Assembly (NCBI RefSeq): GCF_000263715.2
Contig: NZ_CM001514.1
Span: 2,838,936 to 2,902,935 of the forward strand
Direction of reading: 5' to 3'
From: Pseudomonas synxantha BG33R
Lineage (GTDB): Bacteria > Pseudomonadota > Gammaproteobacteria > Pseudomonadales > Pseudomonadaceae
DNA: 64,000 nt
The translations under genes were made by a program, and so were the position numbers. Below, piece by piece: positions 8,327 to 17,507 of the stretch (within the stretch, counting starts at the first letter, position 1; each line of letters begins with the position of its first letter). A model generated the notes under the pieces. It was not told where the DNA came from, ran no database searches, and was given only the letters and a program-made list of their open reading frames with translations.

Positions 8327-9382
8327 ATGAGTGAGCCTGTCATGGGTTGGGTTGTTTGCCGCCCACGCGCCGCACGCAGGGTTGCGTTGCTGGCCACAGC
8401 GCTCTCGCTGCTTGCCGGTGCGGTGTTGTCTACGCCCGTGCTGGCCGCCAGCGATACCTCCGCCGCCGCGGTATTTGCGATTCAATCCCCCAAGGCCGCC
8501 AAAGGCTTGATGATCGATGTGGTTCACGCCGGCAAGCGCCTGGTGGCGGTCGGTGATCGTGGGCATATCCTGTATTCCGATGACCAGGGCAACACCTGGA
8601 CCCAAGCCAAAGTCCCCACCCGGCAACTGCTCACGGCGGTGTTTTTCGTCGATGACAAACAGGGCTGGGCCGTCGGCCATGATGCGCAAATTCTTGCCAG
8701 TTCCGATGGCGGCGCCACTTGGACTCAGCAATATGAAGACCTCAAGCGCGAAGCGCCGCTACTCGATGTGTGGTTCAACGATGCCAGGCACGGACTGGCC
8801 GTCGGCGCCTACGGTGCGTTGATTGAAACCACCGACGGCGGCACCACCTGGGCCGACGTCAGTGACCGCCTCGATAACGAAGACCAGTTTCACCTCAACG
8901 CCATTGCCCGGATCAAGGGCGCCGGCCTGTTTATCGTCGGCGAACAGGGCAGCATGTTCCGCTCCAGCGACGATGGCCAAACCTGGGAGAAACTCGAAGG
9001 CCCCTACGAGGGCTCGTTGTTTGGCGTGATAAGTACGGCGCAGCCGCAGACCCTGCTGGCTTATGGCTTGCGCGGCAATCTCTACCGCTCCACGGATTTC
9101 GGCAGCACTTGGGAGCAGGTCGAACTCAATGCCACACGCGGTGCGCTTGAGTTCGGCCTGTCTGGCGCCACCTTGCTTGATGATGGCGCCATCGTCGTGG
9201 TCGGCAACGGTGGCAGCGTGGTGGTCAGTCATGACGACGGCCAGACGTTCAGCGTGTTCAATCGCCCGGACCGGATTTCACTCTCGGCAGTCACAGCCGC
9301 AGGCAATGGCAACTTGATTCTGGTGGGGCAGGGTGGCGTTCGTGTCGCCACGCCCGCCGGCGCCGAACTCGTAAAACAATAA
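8327..9382 (+). CDS. YCF48-type beta-propeller exported protein
   Basis: A 351-residue protein with a signal peptide (RRVALLATALSLLAGAVLSTPVLA). It carries six Asp-box/BNR-like repeats of the form SxDxGxTW, such as YSDDQGNTWTQ, SSDGGATWTQ, TTDGGTTWAD, SSDDGQTWEK, STDFGSTWEQ and SHDDGQTFSV. This is a YCF48-like propeller acting in the periplasm or at the membrane. The ATG at 8327 has AAAGG upstream. It sits 16 bp before an RND/MMPL exporter gene and should be cotranscribed. In other pseudomonads such pairs are, as I recall, often joined by DUF1302 and DUF1329 genes, which are absent here. The biochemical role is unknown. Confidence 0.82.
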   Translation: MSEPVMGWVVCRPRAARRVALLATALSLLAGAVLSTPVLAASDTSAAAVFAIQSPKAAKGLMIDVVHAGKRLVAVGDRGHILYSDDQGNTWTQAKVPTRQLLTAVFFVDDKQGWAVGHDAQILASSDGGATWTQQYEDLKREAPLLDVWFNDARHGLAVGAYGALIETTDGGTTWADVSDRLDNEDQFHLNAIARIKGAGLFIVGEQGSMFRSSDDGQTWEKLEGPYEGSLFGVISTAQPQTLLAYGLRGNLYRSTDFGSTWEQVELNATRGALEFGLSGATLLDDGAIVVVGNGGSVVVSHDDGQTFSVFNRPDRISLSAVTAAGNGNLILVGQGGVRVATPAGAELVKQ

Positions 9383-9398
9383 GAAGGGCGGGGAACGC

Positions 9399-11774
9399 AT
9401 GAGCAGTCATCACAACGATAAAGCGACCTTTCTTGAGCGCCTGATTTTTAACAATCGCCCGGCGGTGATCGTCATCTGCCTGCTGGTGAGCATTTTCCTG
9501 TTCTGGCAGGCGACGTTGATTCGCCCGTCTACCAGCTTTGAAAAGATGATCCCCCTCAAGCACCCCTTCATCGAAAAGATGATGGAGCACCGCAACGACC
9601 TGGCCAACCTGGGCAACACCGTGCGCATTTCGGTGGAGGCGAAGGATGGGGATATCTTCACCAAGGACTATATGGAGACCCTGCGTCAGATCAATGACGA
9701 GGTGTTCTACATCTCCGGCGTCGATCGTTCGGGCCTCAAGTCGCTGTGGAGCCCCAGCGTGCGCTGGACCGAAGTGACTGAAGAAGGCTTTGCCGGCGGT
9801 GAAGTGATCCCGCAAAGCTACAACGGCTCGCCGCAAAGCCTCGACCAACTGCGCAACAACGTGCTCAAGTCCGGTCAGGTCGGGCGTTTGGTGGCTAACG
9901 ATTTCAAGTCGAGCATTGTCGATATCCCGTTGCTGGAGTCCTACCCTGACCCGCAGGACCAGGGCAAGCTACTGGCCCTGGACTACCAGAAGTTTTCCCA
10001 CGAGCTTGAGGACAAGATCCGCAACAAGTTCGAGGCGCAAAACCCTAATGTAAAAATCCACATTGTCGGCTTTGCCAAGAAAGTCGGAGACCTGATCGAC
10101 GGCCTGATCATGGTGGTGCTGTTCTTTGGCGTGGCCTTTGGCATCACCCTGGTCCTGTTGCTGTGGTTCACCAACTGCCTGCGCAGCACCATCGCAGTGT
10201 TGAGCACCACATTGGTGGCGGTGGTATGGCAGTTGGGTCTGATGCATGCCGCCGGTTTCGGGCTGGATCCCTACTCGATGCTGGTACCGTTCCTGATCTT
10301 CGCCATCGGTATTTCCCACGGCGTACAGAAGATCAACGGTATCGCCCTGCAATCCGGTGAGGCCGACAACGCCCTGACGGCTGCGCGCCGCACGTTCCGG
10401 CAACTGTTCCTGCCGGGGATGATCGCGATTCTCGCGGATGCGGTCGGCTTTATTACCCTGCTGATCATTGATATCGGCGTGATCCGTGAACTGGCCATTG
10501 GCGCATCGATCGGCGTGGCGGTGATCGTGTTCACCAACCTGATCCTGCTGCCGGTGGCGATTTCCTACGTTGGCATCAGCAAACGCGCCATCGCCAAAAG
10601 CAAGAAAGATGCGAACCGCGAACATGCGTTCTGGCGCCTGCTGTCCAAATTCGCCAGCCCGAAAGTCGCACCGGTCTCGATTTTCCTGGCCTTGATCGCC
10701 TTTGGTGGCGGCCTGTGGTACAGCCAGAACCTGAAGATCGGCGACCTCGACCAAGGCGCACCGGAACTGCGCCCGGACTCGCGCTACAACAAAGATAACA
10801 ACTTCATCATCAGCAACTACTCCACCAGCTCCGACGTGCTGGTAGTGATGGTCAAGACCCGTGCCGAAGGTTGCTCGCGCTATGAAGCCATGGCGCCCAT
10901 CGACCAGTTGATGTGGAAGATGCAGAACACCGAGGGTGTGCAGTCGGCGATCTCGTTGGTGACCGTATCCAAACAAATGATCAAAGGCATGAACGAGGGC
11001 AACCTGAAATGGGAAACCCTGTCGCGTAACCCCGACGTACTGAACAACTCCATCGCCCGTGCCGATGGCCTGTACAACAACAACTGTTCCCTGGCGCCGG
11101 TGCTGGTGTTCCTCAACGATCACAAGGCCGAAACCCTCGACCGTGCGGTGCACGCTGTGCAGGACTTCGCCAAGGAAAACAACAAGGACGGCCTGGAGTT
11201 CATCCTCGCTGCTGGTAACGCAGGGATCGAAGCCGCCACCAACGAAGTGATCAAGGAGTCGGAACTGATCATCCTGATCCTGGTGTACCTGTGTGTGGCG
11301 ACCATGTGCATGATCACCTTCCGGTCCTGGGCGGCGACTTTGTGCATTGTGCTGCCGCTGGTGCTGACCTCGGTGTTGGGTAACGCGCTGATGGCGTTCA
11401 TGGGTATTGGCGTCAAGGTCGCGACCTTGCCGGTGGTGGCCCTGGGTGTGGGGATTGGCGTGGACTACGGTATCTACATCTACAGCCGTCTGGAAAGTTT
11501 CCTGCGTGCAGGTTTGCCGCTGCAAGAGGCGTACTACCAGACGTTGAAATCCACCGGCAAGGCTGTGCTGTTCACGGGTCTGTGCCTGGCTATCGGCGTG
11601 TGTACCTGGATCTTCTCGGCGATCAAGTTTCAGGCCGACATGGGCCTGATGCTGACCTTCATGTTGTTGTGGAACATGTTCGGCGCGTTGTGGCTACTAC
11701 CCGCACTCGCGCGGTTCCTGATCAAGCCTGAGAAACTGGCGGGGCAGAAGGGCAATTCGTTGTTTGCGCATTGA
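9399..11774 (+). CDS. RND superfamily exporter, MMPL/HAE2-like
   Basis: A 791-residue inner-membrane protein. One TM segment near residues 23-40 is followed by a periplasmic loop, a bundle of TM helices (about residues 215-395), a second large periplasmic loop, and a second bundle (about 620-780). The SSD-like segments HGVQKINGIALQ and GVGIGVDYGIYIYSR are the typical RND/MMPL TM4/TM10 motifs. The length is about three quarters of an AcrB-type pump and suits the MMPL group, which moves lipids and other hydrophobic molecules. It forms an operon with the YCF48-like gene. No membrane-fusion protein or outer-membrane channel gene is adjacent. The substrate is unknown. Confidence 0.85.
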   Translation: MSSHHNDKATFLERLIFNNRPAVIVICLLVSIFLFWQATLIRPSTSFEKMIPLKHPFIEKMMEHRNDLANLGNTVRISVEAKDGDIFTKDYMETLRQINDEVFYISGVDRSGLKSLWSPSVRWTEVTEEGFAGGEVIPQSYNGSPQSLDQLRNNVLKSGQVGRLVANDFKSSIVDIPLLESYPDPQDQGKLLALDYQKFSHELEDKIRNKFEAQNPNVKIHIVGFAKKVGDLIDGLIMVVLFFGVAFGITLVLLLWFTNCLRSTIAVLSTTLVAVVWQLGLMHAAGFGLDPYSMLVPFLIFAIGISHGVQKINGIALQSGEADNALTAARRTFRQLFLPGMIAILADAVGFITLLIIDIGVIRELAIGASIGVAVIVFTNLILLPVAISYVGISKRAIAKSKKDANREHAFWRLLSKFASPKVAPVSIFLALIAFGGGLWYSQNLKIGDLDQGAPELRPDSRYNKDNNFIISNYSTSSDVLVVMVKTRAEGCSRYEAMAPIDQLMWKMQNTEGVQSAISLVTVSKQMIKGMNEGNLKWETLSRNPDVLNNSIARADGLYNNNCSLAPVLVFLNDHKAETLDRAVHAVQDFAKENNKDGLEFILAAGNAGIEAATNEVIKESELIILILVYLCVATMCMITFRSWAATLCIVLPLVLTSVLGNALMAFMGIGVKVATLPVVALGVGIGVDYGIYIYSRLESFLRAGLPLQEAYYQTLKSTGKAVLFTGLCLAIGVCTWIFSAIKFQADMGLMLTFMLLWNMFGALWLLPALARFLIKPEKLAGQKGNSLFAH

Positions 11775-11780
11775 GTCAAT

Positions 11781-11809
11781 GCAAAAAGCCGCACTGTGCG
11801 GCTTTTTGC
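11781..11809. terminator. Bidirectional rho-independent terminator
   Basis: Near-perfect palindrome GCAAAAAGCCGCAC/GTGCGGCTTTTTGC with a T-run on either strand. It lies between the convergent RND exporter gene and the 1696-residue protein gene and can serve both. Confidence 0.9.
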
Positions 11810-11829
11810 AGAGCGTCAGTTGATCAGCC

Positions 11830-14800
11830 TCACAGATCCAGAAAGAGCTTCTGGTCCAACGGGGCTGTAATACTGGTTTTGGTTATTTTCTCCACGACGC
11901 CATTGTTTCCTGCTTCTCTAATCAAGTCCTTTTGGGTCTTGTAGCGTTGGGATGGGATTTTCAGATGCGCAGCGTTGTGGTCGGCTCGCTTCCAGCCTTT
12001 CTGCGGATAGTGGAAGTGGGCATACCACAACGGTTCGACTTCGCCTTTTTTGCGAACTTGGTACTCGGTGAGAAAGTCGTTTGGCTTTAATTGGAAGTCC
12101 CGCTTTACCAGGTTGATATCGACAAAGCGATGGGTCCACAAGAAGTCGACATTTTCCGCTGTCGGCGGCTGAACCAGAAAGCCGTCTGCGGCGTGTTGAC
12201 GGGCCTTTTGCAGCAGCTCATCTGCGGCGGCCCTCCATTGTGCAACTAAGTCGGCGGTTTCCGGTCTGGCTCTATGGCTGGCTTCGGCTTGATCCGCTGT
12301 CTCCCTGAGTTTATTGGCCAGCGGTTCTAGCATATCGTTCCAATCCTTGGGGGTAACAGTATCGCGCCGCGCCGGATCGTTAAGTTTGCGTTTCTGGAAA
12401 AGAATTGACTGCTCCTCTTTCGCCGCGTCACTCATCAGCTTTTGTGCCTCGCTCTTATAGTTCGCCAGGGACCTCGGGGGGGAGGTAAGGCGGGGAGGTG
12501 TGGGCTGCCCACGGATGATCTTCACCCACCCACGATCATTCGCGTGTTCGCTATAACTCTCCATGGGTTGGCCGCTTTGTGGGTCTATCACATCGACAAT
12601 GTCAAAGGTCTGGCCCGGTTCCGGAGCGCGCAGGGTGCCGATCAAGGTCTCATTGTCTTCAGTCTTGAATACGCGTTGATTACTCGGTTTGGCCCGTTGG
12701 TCGCTGCGTGGGGGCGCTTTTGGAATTAGAAACTGCTCTTCTTCGACGACTTGGACCAACTCGGCTTCCGCTTCGGCGATGAGCTCATTGAGCACCTCGG
12801 TGAAACGCTGGTGGTATTGCGCCCGAAAGAGTTCTGGGTGCTCCTCCTGCATAAGGAGGCTGTCGCTCAATACCTGTTTGTATTTAGTGATAATGGTAGT
12901 CAGCGCGGCATTGCGTTCGCTCAAGGTGTAGCCGGTGTATTGGCGCAGATCGTTAAAAGCGACTATTTCGGTTTTCAGGGATTCTGTCAGGAAGCGCTTC
13001 ATCTGCAGGCGATCAGTTGCCCCTGCGCTGCGGGCAGACCATGTCGTGGTTAGTAATTTGAGGAACGACATCCTATTCAGTTTTGATGTCAGTATTCTGG
13101 CGGCGGGAGGGGAGGTGTATCGCTCTTTGATGTACTCCTCGGCGTTTTTATTACCGAAGGGGGAGTCGTTCTTCCACTGATCAAATGTGTCACTGACCGC
13201 CTGCTTCGACGCCAATAGGTTTTCAGTAGCGTGATAGGCCATTTCGGATACTTGCATCAATTCATCGTAAGCGATCTCGGAGTCGTTATTGGACTGCCGT
13301 ATCAACTCCTCCAGCGAGGCGCCGTTCACTCCAACGTGGCGGGCGTCGTTGGCCAGCTTCGTGTAAACGTCATCTATTTCAGTCAGGGCGTGCAGGACTT
13401 TTTCGTACACCTCTGAGCGGTCCTCTTTGAATTTGGACAGGTCGTCGACCCCGCCGAATTTTTTGGGTGCAATGATTTCAATGGCTTTTTCGCCAGCCAC
13501 CTTTAGGGTTTGTGTCAGCGGCTTGAGCGCCTGAAGTTGCTGGTCCAGGTTGCTCTTGAGCCGCTCGGAGACCTCGTACTGTTCTAGATAGGGCGCAAGA
13601 AATCGCTGTGCCGAACCCTCACTCCTGGATAGGTTGCGAAGCGTCTTGAGTTTTTTTCGAGCGGCCTCGTAGTCGGAGAGGCTGGTTTGGATTTCTTTGA
13701 GTGCGCTTTCATGGGCTTCTACCACTTTGGTCAATTCCCGCGTGCTGCGCTGGAAGTTCGCTTTTGCTTGCTTCTGCGCTAGCAGGTTTTTTTTGACCAT
13801 ATCCTGCGGGCTCTCGTTTTTTGGCATGCCGCCCTTGAGCTTGGGTGCCACGTCAAAATGCCAACGACCCTGGGCATCGCGTTGTATTGGCGGTGCCGTA
13901 CGCGCCTTGTTCTGTTCATCAATAACGTACGGGCCATCCAGGTCGGTCGCTACGCGATACCAGTGATTGTCGATGTTGGCATACAGCTTATCGTTCACTC
14001 GGTACAGACCTTTTTTGATGCCTTCGGCGATGGGCAATCCAGGGGTGGTCGGAGCCGTTACTTTGAACGAGTCTATGTGTGCAAGCAGGCTTGGCGTCAA
14101 TCCACGCGGGCTGGATAAGCGGATATCGATGGCCGTACCGTTGCCGCCAAAATTGCCGGAGGAGGGAGGTGTCGGGTCCTGGCGGATCACAGCCTGGCGT
14201 ACTATCGGCTGATTGCTGTCGCGAGGGAGCGGACCGCGGCTGTCGGAATGGGCGTCCTGCTCGAAGTGTTCAAAGGACTGCGCTGGTTTGCCAGGCTCGC
14301 TGGTCGGAGCATGGGTCAGCGTCATGCCCAAATTGATCAGCAGGTCGATCACCGCCGAAGTCGGGTCCGGGTCGTTTGGTGTGGAGAGCCGCTTGATGTC
14401 CTCTTCGCTGTTGGCCAATTGCAATAACCAGCCTGCCATGGCCCCCGGCCCGCGCAATACCGGCAGCAACGTGTTGAATAGCAGCCAACCGAGTTCCTTG
14501 TGCGAAGCCCAGCGGCTTTCAGCGTCGGAGGTGGATTGGCCTTGCGCCAGGGTGACGAGGCTGTTGGCGTTGGATCGGAACCAATGGGTGAACAGACCAC
14601 CGTTGAGCTGGTCCTGGCGTAGCTTGGTGGCCTCAGCATAGCCGTCGACGGCGAGGGTGGTGGGCTTGGGCGTGGTGGGTGGGTCGAACTCATTGAATAC
14701 GGTGAAGCGTGCAATATTGGGGATGCGAAAACCGCCATTGCCATACACCGCTCTGACCTTGTCATCCTTCAACCAGGCCAGCACGCTGTCTTGCAGCGCA

Positions 14801-16920
14801 CCCGGCTGGCGGATGGCTTCCAGTAGCGCGTCGCGGCTTGCAAACTCCAGCAACGCAGGCTTCAGTTGCGCACGATAGAGAATATGTGGGCCGCTGGTGC
14901 CGGCCAGTGGTTCGATGATGAACATGTTGTCGACAACGTCTGGCGTTGCCCCTGGTTTGCGCACAAATGCCAGGGGGCGCACGGTAATCTCCTGTCCATC
15001 CACCTGTTTGCTGCCCGCACCGGGCTGGGTGAGTGCTTCAATAAAGCGGTAACCCTGGGCGGTCATCCCGGCTTCGCCCTTGAGCTTGAGCCCCAGCGCC
15101 TGCATGGCGAGCTGGATCGGCACCTGTTCGACAAAACGCGCTGCCCGCTCCTGGGATTGCGGGGTCTTGCTGAGCAGTTCGCGATTAAGCAGTTGCGGGT
15201 AGTGACTACCGATGTCCACGCTGCTGATCAGGTTCTTGAGCATCTGCGGCATTTGCGGGTCGCTGCTTGGTTGCCCGCGCAGATGGACTTCCATCTCGCC
15301 CTTGGGCAAGCCGGCGAGATTGTTCAGAGCCATATCCACCAGGCTCATCTTCACCCGCTCGATGTAGCCGCTGCCCAGGTTACCCACGGCGACCTTGAAC
15401 ACCACTTCCACATCTTTTGCCGTGTAGCCCTTACCGGACAATTGCTCGTCCAGCTGCTGCTGGGCGTAGGTGCGGATATCGGGAATGCCGTCGAGAAACG
15501 TCCGGCCATTGTTACGTTGTACGCTGCTGGCCAGTGCCAACGAGTGACGCCGGTAAGTGTCACGATCTGCTTCGCTGGCGTTTTTGAGCCAGCCTGGCAA
15601 ATTATTGCGCAGCCGCCCAAGCTCGGCCGCATTTGCAGCATAGGCTCCGGTGAACCAGGGGCTCGGGTCGCTTGCACGGAAGAAGGCCTGCTCCAGTTGA
15701 TCAAGCGTGCCCGACGTCGGAAGCGCAATGGACGCTACGTTTTCCACCATGGCATTGAGGATGAGCGCCGCTTGTGTATCAAAAATGTTTGCATCGATTT
15801 CCTGGCGCTTCCAATTCAGGCTGTCGAAAACAAATACTTTCTCCAGGTTTCGCCCCCAGGCTTCGCCGAATGCTTGCAATGAGTCATACGGTGTGACGAC
15901 TCCAGCGGGGGTGGTATGCAGCACTTGCGTACGGCCGTCGACTTCTCGTGTGATCAACAGATCCGGGCTCAGTTGAGCTGAACTGGTGGCGCCATGGCTT
16001 ACGGTGGTGTCGAGGATAAATACCTTGGCCGCTGCGTTGCCTTTTGCGGCTTGGCGGTGCACTTGATCCGGGTAGGTGGCGAGCTGATCGAGAGTCTCGC
16101 GTTGCGTGTCGGTGAGCCTGGGTTGTTTCAATGCAGCGGTTTGCAAGGTGTCCCTGAGTGTGTCGCTCAGCCATAGCCAACGGTTTGTCTCAAGCTCGGG
16201 GGTGTCATAGGCGTTGCCGTTGAAGTGGCGAACCAGCGCTTGTTCGAAGCCGCTTTTGAGAGTGGTTCGCAGGCTGCGGATGATCAATTCGATGGCTTGC
16301 ATATCGATGCCCGGCACCAGCGCTCCCGCCAAGGGCCCCGGTTTGAGCATATGGCCCGTGGCTTGATCAATCAGCGTGCAGGCCAGTGAGTGCTTATCGG
16401 TAAAGTCCAGCTCGCCGTCGCGGGTCAGGTGCTTGAGCGCTACGTCCAGCAAAGGGGTCAAGCAGTACTGGGGGGGATTGTTGGAAATGGGGTCGGCCAG
16501 CGCTGTGTATTGAGGGTCAAACGCCAAGGTGGGATACAGGTTTTTGATGGCGTCGCCGAGCAGGTTCGATACCACTGAGCGCAACGTGGGCCGGCCGGCG
16601 AACTGGTGTGCAACCGTATTGGCAGTGACGTCGGCAGCGGGCTGCAGCGTTGAGACCGTAGCGGCCGGCGTTGGGCTTAGCGGCACAAAGCTCAAGCCGG
16701 ATCTGAGCGATGACGACCCAGGCGATATTTCGTAATGGACGCTGGTATCGCGCCGGGATCTGCGCAGTGAATGATCGTGGTCCGTTTGGAGCGACGCCTC
16801 GGAGTGGCTGCCAGGGGGTGTTTCGAGCACTTCACCCGACTTGTGGGTAACGGGGGGGAGCGGTACGGGGCTCAAGGTGTAGTCGGAAGGTCGTGGAGGG
16901 TGGTTTCCATGGATCATCAT
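11830..16920 (-). CDS. Giant toxin-like protein, possibly dermonecrotic-toxin-like (DUF6543) family
   Basis: A 1696-residue protein without a signal peptide or obvious transmembrane segments. The N-terminal 100 residues are Pro/Ser-rich and probably disordered. The middle (about 110-850) has the look of the large Pseudomonas dermonecrotic-toxin N-terminal family (for example NWKRQEIDANIFDTQAALIL), but I assign this from memory only. Residues about 1090-1250 are strongly charged and coiled-coil-like. The C-terminal 150 residues (FLWTHRFVDINLVKRDFQ, WYAHFHYPQKGWKRADHN) could be a separate domain. The ATG at 16920 is preceded by AAGGAAG at 4-5 bases. It is a monocistron with no secretion or immunity gene next to it. 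The function is not established. Confidence 0.6.
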   Translation of the reverse strand: MMIHGNHPPRPSDYTLSPVPLPPVTHKSGEVLETPPGSHSEASLQTDHDHSLRRSRRDTSVHYEISPGSSSLRSGLSFVPLSPTPAATVSTLQPAADVTANTVAHQFAGRPTLRSVVSNLLGDAIKNLYPTLAFDPQYTALADPISNNPPQYCLTPLLDVALKHLTRDGELDFTDKHSLACTLIDQATGHMLKPGPLAGALVPGIDMQAIELIIRSLRTTLKSGFEQALVRHFNGNAYDTPELETNRWLWLSDTLRDTLQTAALKQPRLTDTQRETLDQLATYPDQVHRQAAKGNAAAKVFILDTTVSHGATSSAQLSPDLLITREVDGRTQVLHTTPAGVVTPYDSLQAFGEAWGRNLEKVFVFDSLNWKRQEIDANIFDTQAALILNAMVENVASIALPTSGTLDQLEQAFFRASDPSPWFTGAYAANAAELGRLRNNLPGWLKNASEADRDTYRRHSLALASSVQRNNGRTFLDGIPDIRTYAQQQLDEQLSGKGYTAKDVEVVFKVAVGNLGSGYIERVKMSLVDMALNNLAGLPKGEMEVHLRGQPSSDPQMPQMLKNLISSVDIGSHYPQLLNRELLSKTPQSQERAARFVEQVPIQLAMQALGLKLKGEAGMTAQGYRFIEALTQPGAGSKQVDGQEITVRPLAFVRKPGATPDVVDNMFIIEPLAGTSGPHILYRAQLKPALLEFASRDALLEAIRQPGALQDSVLAWLKDDKVRAVYGNGGFRIPNIARFTVFNEFDPPTTPKPTTLAVDGYAEATKLRQDQLNGGLFTHWFRSNANSLVTLAQGQSTSDAESRWASHKELGWLLFNTLLPVLRGPGAMAGWLLQLANSEEDIKRLSTPNDPDPTSAVIDLLINLGMTLTHAPTSEPGKPAQSFEHFEQDAHSDSRGPLPRDSNQPIVRQAVIRQDPTPPSSGNFGGNGTAIDIRLSSPRGLTPSLLAHIDSFKVTAPTTPGLPIAEGIKKGLYRVNDKLYANIDNHWYRVATDLDGPYVIDEQNKARTAPPIQRDAQGRWHFDVAPKLKGGMPKNESPQDMVKKNLLAQKQAKANFQRSTRELTKVVEAHESALKEIQTSLSDYEAARKKLKTLRNLSRSEGSAQRFLAPYLEQYEVSERLKSNLDQQLQALKPLTQTLKVAGEKAIEIIAPKKFGGVDDLSKFKEDRSEVYEKVLHALTEIDDVYTKLANDARHVGVNGASLEELIRQSNNDSEIAYDELMQVSEMAYHATENLLASKQAVSDTFDQWKNDSPFGNKNAEEYIKERYTSPPAARILTSKLNRMSFLKLLTTTWSARSAGATDRLQMKRFLTESLKTEIVAFNDLRQYTGYTLSERNAALTTIITKYKQVLSDSLLMQEEHPELFRAQYHQRFTEVLNELIAEAEAELVQVVEEEQFLIPKAPPRSDQRAKPSNQRVFKTEDNETLIGTLRAPEPGQTFDIVDVIDPQSGQPMESYSEHANDRGWVKIIRGQPTPPRLTSPPRSLANYKSEAQKLMSDAAKEEQSILFQKRKLNDPARRDTVTPKDWNDMLEPLANKLRETADQAEASHRARPETADLVAQWRAAADELLQKARQHAADGFLVQPPTAENVDFLWTHRFVDINLVKRDFQLKPNDFLTEYQVRKKGEVEPLWYAHFHYPQKGWKRADHNAAHLKIPSQRYKTQKDLIREAGNNGVVEKITKTSITAPLDQKLFLDL

Positions 16921-17210
16921 GTAGCTTCCTTGTCGTTGAGATCTTGCTCGGCATAGCGATTTGACCCTGAACGCGTAAAGCGAACAGGCGAGCGAAAACT
17001 AACGACCGGTGCTTAACCGTCAAATGAACAATGAGTAATCAGCTGTTTCCGGTAACGCTGTATCAGCGGTAAAAGCTGATAATGCGCGGGCCGACTTAGG
17101 GAGGGAGCAATTATGGCGGCATGTGAACGCCCCCGATGGTTGAAGGCAGCATTTAGGCCGATGCAACAATTTGGCCTATCATGAGGTCTTTCCTCTGAAC
17201 GACTGATGTG
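16921..17210. other. Intergenic region between divergent genes
   Basis: 290 bp holding the promoters of the giant protein gene (minus) and the DUF5629-like gene (plus). An imperfect inverted repeat (ATCAGCT at 17038-17044, AGCTGAT at 17074-17080, with CGCTG-TAT-CAGCG between) is the only structure I see; its role is unknown. Confidence 0.4.
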
Positions 17211-17507
17211 ATGACTGCCGAATCTGCCACCCTGCCGGACACCCTTGAAACCAGCGACATGCTTGAAATCGATGGCTTGCACGCTTTTGACTTCGAACTC
17301 AATGACGAGAAGTTGCTGATCACCGCCATGGACGGCCGTGCAGAAAAACGCTGGGCATTCAGCCTGGCCCAGGTGCAGGCGGCCACGTTCGACGACACCC
17401 TGCAAAGCTGGACCCTTACCGGTGAATCGGGCGAGCATCGTCTGATCTGCATGAGCGCTTTCACCGGCAACAATAACGATGAGGATGAAGCCGATGATGA
17501 TGCGTAA
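17211..17507 (+). CDS. Small acidic protein, DUF5629-like
   Basis: A 98-residue cytoplasmic protein with no signal peptide, rich in Asp and Glu and ending in an acidic tail (NNDEDEADDDA). It resembles a small family I remember only from Pseudomonas (DUF5629). A GTG immediately before the ATG is an alternative start. Its last 14 bases overlap the start chosen for the lactonase gene, so the two are probably cotranscribed. The function is unknown. Confidence 0.75.
   Translation: MTAESATLPDTLETSDMLEIDGLHAFDFELNDEKLLITAMDGRAEKRWAFSLAQVQAATFDDTLQSWTLTGESGEHRLICMSAFTGNNNDEDEADDDA

Noticed and set aside
9969..11525. 518-codon frame antisense to the RND exporter gene
   Set aside because: His/Gln-rich shadow with no membrane segments or start signal.
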